64,000 bases of DNA, taken from assembly GCA_002964805.2 (NCBI GenBank), contig PUDQ02000001.1, forward strand, positions 6,224,001 to 6,288,000. Reading direction: 5' to 3'. The notes below the pieces were generated by a model. That model saw nothing but the letters and a program-made list of their open reading frames with translations. It did no database searches and was not told the origin of the DNA. Shown here one piece after another: positions 1 to 10,462 of this stretch; positions within the stretch are counted from its first letter, which is position 1, and each line of letters opens with the position of its first letter. Origin of the DNA: Trametes villosa (taxonomy: Eukaryota > Basidiomycota > Agaricomycetes > Polyporales > Polyporaceae). The position numbers were made by a program, and so were the translations under genes.

Positions 1-1337
1 CGATCCAGTGGGTCCTGCCTGCCCCCTCTGTGTTTGCCAACTGAGCAACGCAAATGTCATTAGTGGGCGATGTCAATTCCTGCCGACCAGGAGGGCAGAA
101 TTGCTCAACGCAGTAATGTGTTCCGCTCATTGTAGCTAATCACGGATGCTGAGCTTTATGCAGATCTCTATGCCACCGATGCCGATGCTAATGTAGGCGT
201 CCTGGCACGCAATTGGCTGAATCAGTTCCTATCACCGTTCGCGAACGGACGGGACCTCCTTTCCAGTGCCCTCGGATGGAATCTGTGGGGACTCCCCCTC
301 AGGCTAGGTCGACCCGAGTACCCGCTCGGAATGTGGGTCGCATTTAATGCTGCCGTTCCTTGGCCATGTCCCGCCTTGGCTGCGCAGGATGCCGGGCTAC
401 AGAAGACGGAGGCATTCAGCCCGCGTCCATACGCTCTGCCGTGGCAAGGTAGCGGAGAGCCACATCCCTCCGCGGAGTCTGAGACCATGACGGAAGACGA
501 AGGCGAGCACACCCTGGAGGAGAAGCTGTACGCGGGTTGGGCGCTGGATGTTCCCGCCTGTGACCTTTGCGAGATGTGCATCGACGTCACCGTGGGTCCG
601 AGCGGGACGAGGTGGAAGAGGTGAGTGCAATGTCCGTTCCGCTGAACGACTTCTCAATAAACACTGAACCCTCTCGCACAGGTATCAGGTATCTTGCGTT
701 CCTATTGGCACAACACTTCTATTTCGACATTTTCGACGCTTCCCACTCCGAGATAGTTCTGACAATATCTCGAGGCTCATCCATTCGGCCCCAGACCTAT
801 CCACAGCGTCTCCCAATGAAATTGGCATTGGTACGCCTATTCTGTCAGCCTGCATGTCTTTTGTATCCCTAATGTCTAGCTACCGAGCTACGTTACTATA
901 CGGAGACCACCGCATACATTGCCCCACACGCTGCGCACGAGGTGCCGCCCCCGTTATGGTTCTTCCTCTACGCCCAGGCCGACCACGACAACAGCCCTGC
1001 TCAAGACCCATCTATCCCGTTCGGCTTCTGGTCATTGGAGAAGAACCCCAGGTCCGTCCCAGAAGGCGTCATCTTCGACCCGACACCGCGTTTTGAACAC
1101 ATCAAGAATGGCTACAAAGCTCCACTATCGACGTGGACACAGACACTCGGAGATCTCACGTTCATCACCCAGACGAAGTAGGTGGTGGTTTCATTTCGGC
1201 ATCTCGCTTCGAGCACTGTACTGACAACGTGTGCTCGCGGTAGGATGTTCACTCGCGTCCAGCTCATGAACGACGAAGATCTGCTGGCTCTGGAGATACT
1301 CCAGGAAGAGCACAGAGCGGCCTGCGCCGACTGGTAG
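1..1337 (+). CDS. MLKL-like family protein, copy A (3' part only; premature stop)
   Basis: This is the 3' part of a tandem family member cut by the window start. Exons read as 1-7 (end of exon 10), 136-620, 682-830, 880-1177 and 1244-1337, with phases identical to copies B, D and E. It encodes the uncharacterised C-terminal region, including the blocks GVLARNWL, YPLGMWVAF, RPYALPWQG, VPPPLWFFLY and LGDLTFITQTK. In the last exon the family's conserved TGG-TAT is TGG-TAG, so the frame stops at 1337. Beyond it the acidic tail (QSDEEYYDADEYDSEQEG) is still readable without further lesions up to 1586. Either the protein loses its tail or the copy is an early pseudogene. The N-terminal and pseudokinase exons lie outside the window. 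Function is inferred from the family only. Confidence 0.6.
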
Positions 1338-2139
1338 GCAAACGGCCACTTGCAAAGCTATGTGACATCTGATCGTGGCTGCAGCATTGACCGAGCACAC
1401 TTTGGAGAAGAATCCAGCGACAACGGTTGTGCAGCCATCACCCGGTGGGCAGACGAAGAAGGCGAGGAGCAGTCAGACGAGGAGTACTACGATGCCGACG
1501 AGTACGATAGCGAGCAAGAGGGCAATCCGGAGGAAGTAGAGCTGAATTCGTCGAAATTCACAGTCCCGAGTCACGCTCGGCTGTGAGGGGGCGGTCTGGT
1601 TGACGTGTTTACGCTGTCACAGCATGCCGGGAATGAAGCTTAATGAAGGTACGCCGTGCATTCGTCTTGCTACGGCACACGGGCCCGCGTTTCCCACACT
1701 CACATGCCTACTTTTAGCTGGAGGATACAGGCGATATCATATCTGCAACCACGCCCACTAGGTGCCATCCGGAGTCTGAGTGTTCGCTCCATTTCTACCG
1801 ACCGTATCTTTGATGTACCTTTGCACTGCTTCGACTTCGACCGCCCGACCGTCTTCGATGATGAGCGCGCCCGGGGTCCTCTCGTATCGTGCCGGGTAAG
1901 CGTACGAGGGCGCGAGCGCTGCGTGGCGCGTCGTCCGAGACCAGAGGGGCGATGCGTAGGAGAGTGCATTCATATCCGGGGCTGCTCGACATTTGCGCCC
2001 GAGAACGGCAGTCTCGCGGACGAGCCAGTCCCAGGGTAGCGTGGACGCTCCGCAGTCATAGGTACGACAGATATGAATATTATGCAGAGGTAACGTACAT
2101 GAGCTCTCGGCGAGGAAACCGAACGTTCATTCCTGCGAC

Positions 2140-3640
2140 GGTGCTAGTAGCTCGCGTCGCCCGACCTCTCCCCTTGCCTGCGGTGCCTATCCGGACGGCT
2201 CGCGATTTCCCGTCGTCACGGCGGCCTTTCCACGCACGTCGTGGGCATGTGGGCAGCGAAGGACGGCCGCGGTGCAAGTCACCGTCCGTGGGCCATAGCG
2301 GTTCCCGGGAGGCCGTAGTGCGTGCGCAAGTGTCTCGCGCGACATGCGAAATCACGTACACCGAGTTCAAACGGTTGATCTCCACCCCAGATACTAATCC
2401 GTAGAGAGGGAGGTGAGTAGTAACCCTTCTGCTACAGCTCCTCCCTCCTGACCTTGTATCCTCCGCCGCGTTCGCGTCGATCGTCGTCCCTCATCTCGTT
2501 GACGAGCCTCCGGTGCCCTCTAACCACCTGCTCAGTTGTCCACTCGTTCGCCCGTCCCGTCACCAGCACAGGTCCCGCCCGCGTTGCGCGGACACCTTCG
2601 CCGATCGGGGGGACGACGCGCTCGGTGCCCTACAACGCACGCCCTCCGACCTCTCTCGTGCTCAACAGCGCAGCGTCGGAGCACCCTGCGCTCGTTCGCT
2701 GTGCCTGCCGCCGGACGGCCGAGTGCGCACGCGTACCGTCCTACGGCTTCAGTTAGCCGCGACGCCCCTGCACGTCTATCTCGCTCCTCGCGAGTCCCGG
2801 ACCCATTGCACTCACGTTGTCGTTCTGCCTACTCTTGCCTCCTGGAAATCTTGCTCGACACACGCCACCACCGCCGCCTGGAAGCGGCACCGCGGGAAGG
2901 GCACCAACGCCCCCCGTCCGGTCCCGTAGTACATGCCGTAGCAAGACGCCGCCCGATAAGGGCGCCGCCCGTGAGCGTGCTGCATCCTTCCGGGGACAGG
3001 TGGCTGTGCACGTGGGCGGTGTACAGGTGAAAATCGATGAGAGGGAGGCCGGGACGGACCTCCGTGCCCTGCGCGCGGACGCACGGGAGAGGAGCACGGA
3101 GTGTCGGCGACGTGGGCTCGATTAGCACGCGGGCTGCACCTGCGTTTGCGAATCGCACACGTCCCCAGTGCGCATTTGCTGCTGGGCAGCTGGGGTGATG
3201 TGCCGGGGTGCGAGGCAACCGGGCGGCGGGGGCGATCTCGCAGCGATGGGCCCACGGCGTGCGGAGCCAGCGTTCGCAGTAGGGGCAACCGCAGGCCCGG
3301 GGCCAGGGCGCGCGAGGTGTTGACGGGGTGGCTGGGGTGTGCGGGGAGCTCGTCGACAGAGTCGTGTGCCGGCGCGCCAAGACTCGTCGTCGAGCGTTCA
3401 ACACCCCGTGCGCGTTGATTCGCTGTCGCGCTCCGGCGAGACTGGAGGATAGAGGCCCGCGTGAGCCTGCCCACCACATCCGGTCGTGTCCACGACCCGC
3501 AGACGAACGTGGTCGCCCGGGTCTGGGGCGCGCTCAGCTGCCTGGAGCTGGACGTTTCGGTTCGAGCTGCGAAGCCTGGGCGACAGGTGAGCTATCCGCG
3601 AAACGGCGGGCGTGCGCACCCTTTCCGCCTACCTGCTCTC
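2140..3640 (+). repeat. Left arm of long imperfect palindrome, spacer 1
   Basis: The reverse complement of this stretch matches 6000-7810 by eye at several anchors. Examples are 2191-2300 against 7640-7745 (CCCACGGACGGTGA ... GACGGG ... ATCGCGAG), 2455-2500 against 7085-7125 and 3467-3620 against 6030-6165. Identity looks like about 65-75 percent. The ends are approximate because no alignment was run. Confidence 0.7.
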
Positions 3641-4140
3641 CCGAGTATGTGCAGTGAGGATGCGGCACGGCATGTGGAGTACGTGTGTCTGATTGTACGC
3701 AAATGCGCGTCAGAGTCCCAGCATCTCGGACGCCGGAAATGCGATATTGTCGCCCGCGAAGGCACGCGGCTCCTACATATGTCGCACGAGAAGCGGCTAG
3801 CGGCGGCAGGCAACATCGTGAGACTCGCCGTCCTCGCTGGTGCCGGCGGTCGTCTGAGGAGTAGCTAATGTGGAACGAGCAGTTAGCATAGGTAGTGGCA
3901 CGACAAAAACCCGACCTCCCGGAACCAAACATGCGACGTACCGAGCATCGCGTGTGCCGGATGGAAAGGACTAGTCGTGCAAAGCGGGGTACATAGGCAG
4001 GCGGCCGGGCGGACGGTGTCGAGGATGGGCATGGCCCCGGTGGGAGGCAGCAGTACCAGTGCGAGTGTGCGGCGGGGAGCGTACAGACGTCGGGTGGTTA
4101 CCGGTTACCGGTTACCAGCGAGACCTGCGATTGGCTAGGA
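2740..4140 (+). repeat. Dispersed repeat R1
   Basis: Direct repeat shared with 7815-9905, 14985-16450, 20405-20945 and 25300-26885. Shared anchors include GCGAAACGGCGGGCGTGCGCAC (3598-3619), a CACGACAAAAA...GACCT block and a terminal GAGACCTGCGATTGG motif. On the - strand several copies keep a clean intron (GTAAGCGG ... CAG), so the repeat may derive from a gene read leftwards. Confidence 0.7.
4096..4116. repeat. Triplicated 7-mer GGTTACC
   Basis: Three perfect head-to-tail copies of GGTTACC lie just before the conserved CCAAT-type motif near 4126. This is probably replication slippage and is absent from the paralogous position near 16,400. Confidence 0.9.
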
Positions 4141-4663
4141 TGGGCGTCTGGCCGATGACGTAGCCTGACCCATTCTCTGGCGCTGTTCTTCCACGTTCCG
4201 CGTCCACGGCGGTGCTCGCCTGCTCCTTCATAGCAGCTGCAGTGCACTCGACGTGGTCCACCGAGCTCGCCCTCTCTCGCACGCCCAGTCGCGCTGTCTC
4301 GTTTCCACCTTCACATCGGTCAGCCGTCCCGTGCCCGCGCTCGAGGTTCTCTGGCTCGCCGAAGCTGGCCTGTGCACACTCTCCCTTACTCGGATATCGC
4401 TTGAGCTCTGGCTAAAACACGGCTTGCCTGCGCATGCCAGTCCCCTACCAGTCCCCGCCCTCGACGCTCTCGCTGCCGTCAGCCCTCCTCCCCGCGCTCC
4501 TCCCTGCTCGGCACGTCTTGGACTGCATACACCCACTCTGCTCGCCTGGCTATACTCGGTACGTCGCATATTTCGTCCTGGGAGGTCTGTCCTTGTCGTT
4601 CTCGACTCACTGCTCACCTCACAATACACAGGCCTCATTGCCTCTCCCGCGAGCGACATCGCC

Positions 4664-5049
4664 TAGGCTCGTAAACCAGCCTCACGTTCGGGGGTGGAAG
4701 GCAATCGTTCCTCCCGAAGGGAGGCTGGAACGATGTGTGAGAGGGGGTGCAGAGGTCCCCCGTGGGAACTGCGGAGTTTGAACCCCCCTCTTGCCCTTTG
4801 CGAGTCCGCTCGGTTTGTGCACAGAAACTCCTCAGAAAATTGCCAGGGCTTTATGGATGGATTACACACTCTTCGTGTAACTCTCAGCATAGATGGATGC
4901 TGTGAGCAGGTATTGGGCTCGCAGCATTGGCGAGGCCGTAGCCACAGGTCGAGCGCCCGCCACCCCGTTCGCGATTTGCCCCTGAAATTGAAACTCCGGC
5001 GTTCCCACGGGGGACCTCTGCACCCCCTCTCACACATCGTTCTAGCCTA
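4664..5049. mobile_element. MITE-like non-autonomous DNA transposon (hAT-like)
   Basis: A 386-bp insertion flanked by the direct repeat ACATCGCC (4656-4663 and 5050-5057), an 8-bp target duplication as made by hAT elements. The ends are TAGGCT and AGCCTA. Internal inverted arms of 54 bp (4729-4782 and 4988-5041, starting AACGATGTGTGAGAGGGG) are almost perfect complements. The paralogous spacer has the empty site at about 16,971-16,990 (GAGCGACGCGGCTCACGCC). There is no transposase ORF. The left end carries about 60 bp not matched in the right end, so the element may be a nested or rearranged MITE. Confidence 0.85.
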
Positions 5050-5559
5050 ACATCGCCCACGCCTCGGGAGGCTGCTTGCCTGTGTTAGGAGCTTCTCGCG
5101 CTCCTGGGCTGAGAGCTCCCGCGAACGGTGTCCGCCGCGCCTGCGCGCCATCATCACGGTGCGTAAAATGCACCCCCACGACTCCCAGTACTGCCTGTCC
5201 CACGTCGAAATATGTGCGCCCTTGGTGTCTATCTGCATACAGTTGCGACACGCATACATTTCCCGCCGTGCGCACACGTTCGCGACGCGCTACGAGAGTA
5301 CCTCGTAGAGCTCCCCACGCGCGCTGGCAGCCCTCTGCACATCGGGACACGCCCGCATCGCGACGAGGTTGCCCCTCATCCCGCTCTCTGCGTCCATATC
5401 TCACCGACACCCCGCCGGACATCGCTGATGCTCCGACATTCCCCTCCCCAATACGTTGCGCGCCGGTCCTGCCCTTCTGAGCCCGCCGCGACGGCATCTC
5501 GTTTCGCGTCGAAAACACGATTTCATGCGCATCCGGTAAGCATCCATCCTAGTGCGCGC

Positions 5560-5830
5560 GCGCCATGGCGTTTCGCAGATAGCTCACGCTGCTCGCATGC
5601 GCGGCGATCCGAAATACATCCCCGCAGATCCGCTCAAGCCGACCGTGCACGTTCTAGCGCCGGGCGACGACATTCGTCTTCGGCTTAGCGTCTCGTCGGG
5701 CGGCCCAACGGACACGACCTTGGTTCGACCCGGAGTCCCGCACGTTGCCCCGGCGACTTGTCCAGCACAGCCATACATGGGGAGCCCAAAATGGCCATCG
5801 ACGGCGCCCCGCGCGCCGGGACAGGTGTGT
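5560..5830 (+). other. Conserved exon-like block
   Basis: The block is repeated at 17,490-17,745. It has an acceptor-like CCCCGCAG before 5630 and a donor-like CAG/GTGTGT near 5823. One frame in between reads a peptide containing VHVLAPGDDIRLRLS. A related frame (RPAMRVVAPGDQFLLG) occurs on the - strand at about 25,530-25,590. The frame is interrupted by a 1-bp difference between the two + strand copies. I do not recognise the family. It may be an exon of a relic gene. Confidence 0.35.
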
Positions 5831-5999
5831 TCTCGCGCCGTTTATCATGAGCCGTCGCATAATCGGTGTCGGTACAGCGCGCATTTCACCCCCAAAGTCG
5901 ACCATGACGTGATGGGTGGTTCCCCCACCGCGCCCATCCGGCTCTGCACACGCCGGCGCGGGGCGAAAACGCTCGTTCTCGCAACCGGAGTGCGACTAC

Positions 6000-7810
6000 G
6001 CGGCCGGGGTGCCTGCGCCCGCCGTTAGCTATGTAGCTCGCGCCACTTGCGGGAGACACATTGCGGAACGACATACTGAGTTCCTGGTAGCCGCCCGGTA
6101 CGGCGGTGCGCTTTGGGGCTCTGGGCGACCACGTTCGTTCTCGGGTCGTGAATGGGGCTGGCAGGCAGACGTGACCGTCGCGCCGCGAGACCCGAGGCGC
6201 GCCGCTGCGCGACAACGGACCGACGCGCACGAGCTATCGAAGGAGGGTTTCGGGCATCGGGTATACCCGATGGCGGGCCTTCGCGCGCGGTGCGCGAGCT
6301 CTGAGGAGCTCGCCGCCCACCGGCCATTCCGTCGACATCCCGCGTGCCCGTTGCGAGTGTTTCGCCACACGCCTCCGCTATATGCCTGCGCAGGCCCCGG
6401 CGTTTCCTTGCGCGCCACGCCAGACACACCCTACACGTTCCCTGGCCGCGAAGTCAGCGCCGCCGACGCTCCGCGCTCCTCCACGCGCAGACGCACGGCT
6501 GAGGAGTCTAGAGGTGTGTCCCTCGCCGTCTCCCCTCTGCGTCCCGCGCTGCGCGCACAACCCGGCTTCTGGTGGACGCAGGGCGCTCGTGGGCGGGCAC
6601 GGCGTCCCCTCTACTCGGCGGCGTCCTTCTACTAACTACAGATCTAGACTAGGACGAGTTACGCTAGTGCGCTCTCCACGGCGCTGCGCCCAGGCCGCGG
6701 CGGGGTGTTTCGGGGCGTCGGGGCGTCAGGCCTAGGCAGAAGAACAAGGTGAATGCGATGAGTGCGGCCCGAGAGGGAGCAGAAGGGACGTACCGGGCGC
6801 GGCGGCTAGCAGCTGTTGGAGCAAGACGGCACGCGAGGCGAATCGGTCGTCCGCCCAGGCATAGTGAACGAGTACGGCGCGCTCCGCGGCGGCGATGTCG
6901 AGTACACGAAATGCCAGGGGCGTGCGTGGTGTGTGCCGGAGGGCGCAGAGCGCGTCGCTCACCCGACCCGCAGAGGTGTGCGCACGACGCCGACCATCCG
7001 CGGACTGGAGACAGGACGGTGGAGTGAATGGAAGGTGCGTCGAGGGAGGACGTACCGGGATGCCCGACGCTTGCCGAGAAAGTGAGGGAGGACGACCGAC
7101 GCGAACGCGCAGGAGGGTGCAAAGGAAGGACTGGGCGGGGATGTCACTCACGTCCTTCTCCACAGGTAAGTCTTCAAGGCCGTGCGTACGTGTACGCATG
7201 TCCGCGGGCGACGATTGCGTCCACGTTGCGGGGTGCTGAGGCTCCCTGGGTTGTGCTTCCTCCGCCCTCGCATGCGCACGCGGTCTCCACCGTCCCCGCT
7301 CCCCCGCGCGCTGCGCGATCGTGCACTCTTGCACGGGAGACGTATACGGTATCCCGGGCGGAGAGACGTCGTGCCGTCTTGTCTCGGCCGAAGTACGCGT
7401 GTGCGACGCTCTCCGGCGTGCCCCAGATGTGCCAGTGCTCGCGCATTTTACGAGCAGCCTATCTACCAGCTGGCAGTGTATAGCACTACATATACAGGGG
7501 CAGTTGCGTGCGCCATCGCGCGATCTGTAGGCTTGTTTACATTCCGCGAAATATATATTTGGGTACGTATCACGGCCTCTTGGTGTGTACGACGGACAGC
7601 TAGTAGGCGACTCAGGACGACCACGGCCCAGCCGACCACGGACCACGGCCCAACCCACGGACGGTGATTGGCGCGACCGCCGTGCTTCACTGCCCCCACG
7701 TCAGCAGCGTACACGGCGAGGCCACCGTGATGACGGGCGATCGCGAGCATTGTCGGCGAAGTGGGAGATCGGGAGGTGCGAGTCCGCATGACGCAAACTA
7801 CAGCGGCAGG
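6000..7810 (-). repeat. Right arm of long imperfect palindrome, spacer 1
   Basis: Inverted partner of 2140-3640. At about 7810 it passes directly into a direct repeat of 2740-4140, so the junction marks a rearrangement point. Confidence 0.7.
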
Positions 7811-7814
7811 GCGC

Positions 7815-9905
7815 GCCGTCTTGCTGCAGCGTCGGCTAGTCGCGCGATCCTGTAGGTTCTCCCGCTTCTTGCGGCCCCGCGCCCGTTGTGCTCGCGTTGT
7901 CGTACGCCCTGGGCCCGCCGCGTTGAATTTTCGGCACACGTTGCCCGCCGCTGTCTCGGAGCAGCACCCTGGGAAGAGTACCGACACAACACACGCCGCC
8001 CAGCAGGGGCGACGCATCGCTATGCCCATGAGTGTGCTGCGCCCTTCTGGAGACGCCTCGTCGTACACTCGGGGTAGTGCAAAGGTGGGAGTCGGCGGGA
8101 GGAAGACCGGGACGCGCCTCTGTGCCCCTCTACGCGCGGACGCGCGGCGGAGGAGTGTGGAGCGTCGGCGACGCGGGAGCGCCCGTCCCGTGCGCTGTAT
8201 CCGCGCCTCCGAATCGTGCACGTCTCCAGTGCGCAGTTGCTGTCGGCCCGTGGGCATCGTGTGCCGGACTGCGATTATGCGAAGTAGCCGGCGCGACATG
8301 ATATGGCGCCCCGAACGCGATCCCGTAGCAGCGACCCGACAGCGTGCAGAGCAGCTGGGCGACCGTGAGCCGGGGGCAGGGGGCGGGGCGCGCGAGATGT
8401 TGACGGAATGGCTGGAGTGGGCGGCGAGCTCGTCAGAGAAATTCGCGCGTCGGCGCGCCAAGGCTCGTCGTCGGGCATCCGAGGCCCCCACGCTCACCCG
8501 TGCGGGTTGAGTCGATGTCGCGCTCCAGCGAGGAGAATGGACGTCCGTGTGAGCCTGCCTGACCTACGAAACCGCGTTCATGACCCGAAGACCAACGTTC
8601 TCGCCCGGGGCTGAGGCGCGCACCGCCGGCCGCGGCAGTCGCCAGGAGCTAGACCTTTTGTCTGGAGCAGCGAAGCCTGTGCGTTGCGTGAGCCATCTGC
8701 GAAACGGCGGGCGTGCGCACTCCAGCCGCTTACCTGCTCGCCAAAGCGTGTGCAGTTCGGATGCAGAGTGAAGGTCGAAGCCCCGCGCCGGTGTGTGCAG
8801 GACCGGGGTATGGTGGTTGTAGGAGGTGTATGTCGCGTTTGTGACCAGTTCGAGAAAGGGATGCGCGCAGTGCTGACGACATCATAGGGCAGGGCGCGTC
8901 GAAACCGCCGAAGAACGCACACCTCCCGGGGCGTATGGCGTCGTGGATGGGCGTGTTGTTATTGCCCGTCCTTTATCGTGGTGGGGGAGTCGTCATCACG
9001 CCGTCGGGGACGTCGCACGCGTCGATGTCCAAATGACACCTCGTGGGCCCGAGTTGCGAGCCGAGAATCAGAACCCAACGCGGTGGTATGGGTAGTCAAC
9101 GCAGGGCTCGAAGCGTCCAGCAGGACTGCTTGTCGCATTGTTTTGCGTTGTATGCGATGTGTGTAAGCTATCAAAGAAGAGGGAGGGGTGCGTAGGACAT
9201 GGACGCTCACCGGCGTGTCCATGAAACGACGTCGCAAGCGCGCGTCGGAACGTCGACGTCAGTGCTAAGCGTGCGGAGGACTTATCTGGCAGAGTGTGAG
9301 TGTGGTCGCGCGAGGTTTCTTGAGGATACGCACGGAGATGTGGCGGTTGGGCTGGTACTTACGGGGCCTAGACGGCCGGGACCCCCCGCGTAGTGCGTCG
9401 CAAACGTGTGCCCACGGCGGGTGGTATATGCGCGTTACGATTGCGCGCAGATGCGCGCCAGAGGCCCGCCACTCGGGCACGGGTAAGCGATGATATTGGC
9501 GGCGGAGACGCGCGGCGGAATTCCTTCCCAGAAGTACCTGCCAGGTCGTGCAGGAAGCTGCTAGCAGCGGCAAGCAGGGTTGTGAGCCGCTCTATTCTCA
9601 TTCGCACTGTCCTCTGAGGAGCAGCTTATGCTCGTAGTACACAGTCACGGTGGAACGACTCCCAGTTAGCATAGTACGACAAAAACGACCTGCCGGAGCC
9701 AAACATGCGACGTACTGAGCATCGCGTGTGCAGAATGGAAGGGGGCAATGGTGCAAAGTGGGGGTGAATAGGCGAGAGGCGGCCACGGCGTCGAGGATGG
9801 GCCCGGAGTCAATGGTACTGCGACTCGAGAGAGCGACGGCGGCGGTGAGCGGCGAGCGCACAGACGTCGGACGGTGGCAGTGTTGTGGAGACCTGCGATT
9901 GGCCA
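7815..9905 (+). repeat. Dispersed repeat R2, upstream of copy B
   Basis: Direct repeat of 2740-4140 with extra sequence at about 8780-9380. The extra part recurs at about 25,690-26,340 upstream of copy D, with anchors ACGTCGCACGCGTCG and TCCATGAAACGACGTCGC. It ends with the GAGACCTGCGATTGGCCA motif about 0.55 kb before the start of copy B. Confidence 0.7.
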
Positions 9906-10260
9906 GAGCGGGCGCCTGCTGCTCACGCTATACCGTCCGATCGAACTTGTGGCAGGCTTCCAACGCCTGGGCCACCGGCAGGCCTCTTGAAGGCCCCCTG
10001 CCTCATGCCTGCAGGCAGGGCCGAGGTAATATCCCAGGTTCACGTATGTTCAAAAAATCTGCTCACTCTCTGTGTACCAATCCTGGACAATCTGGTCTTC
10101 CTCGGTTGTAGTATGGTGGCGCACCCGCTACTGGTTCTCTGGACTCGGAACTTCTTGTCCCCATCGCCAACTCGCGCTATGGGCTGCCTATTTTCAAACA
10201 GGCGGACGGCCCGCGCCTCGAGGCTTCTCGTCCACCTATCCCACGCTGATCCTATCGTAT

Positions 10261-10462
10261 GAAAGCTTATACCACAGCCATCGAACGCCCAGGCGCATGC
10301 ATGTCCACCAGCGCATTATAACCACTGCGGCGGCTTCTTTTACACCCCACATCCATCGTGTTTCCTCTGGACCCCCGCCTCCAGTCTCCTTTGAAACACC
10401 CTGCATCGTCTTTCCTCCAACCTCGTTGGACGCAAAGGCCCGACCCTCCTCCCCTGCTGTCT
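10261..10462 (+). promoter_or_regulatory. Conserved proximal promoter of copy B
   Basis: GAAAGCTTATACCACAGCC and the following roughly 190 bp are conserved upstream of copies B, C and D, at nearly constant distance to the ATG (about 192-196 bp from the TATA-like TTATA). This supports 10463 as the real start and suggests the three copies share a promoter. Confidence 0.6.

Larger units (their letters stand above)
1587..10462. other. Repeat-mosaic spacer between copies A and B
   Basis: This 8.9-kb stretch holds no gene I can defend, although many GC-rich open frames exist. It consists of direct repeats (2740-4140 against 7815-9905), inverted repeats (about 2140-3640 against 6000-7810), a MITE-like insertion (4664-5049) and a conserved block at 5560-5830 that looks like an exon. 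Much of it is repeated in the 13.7-21.4 kb spacer. Intron-like signals on the - strand suggest relics of a second gene family (see findings). Confidence 0.7.
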
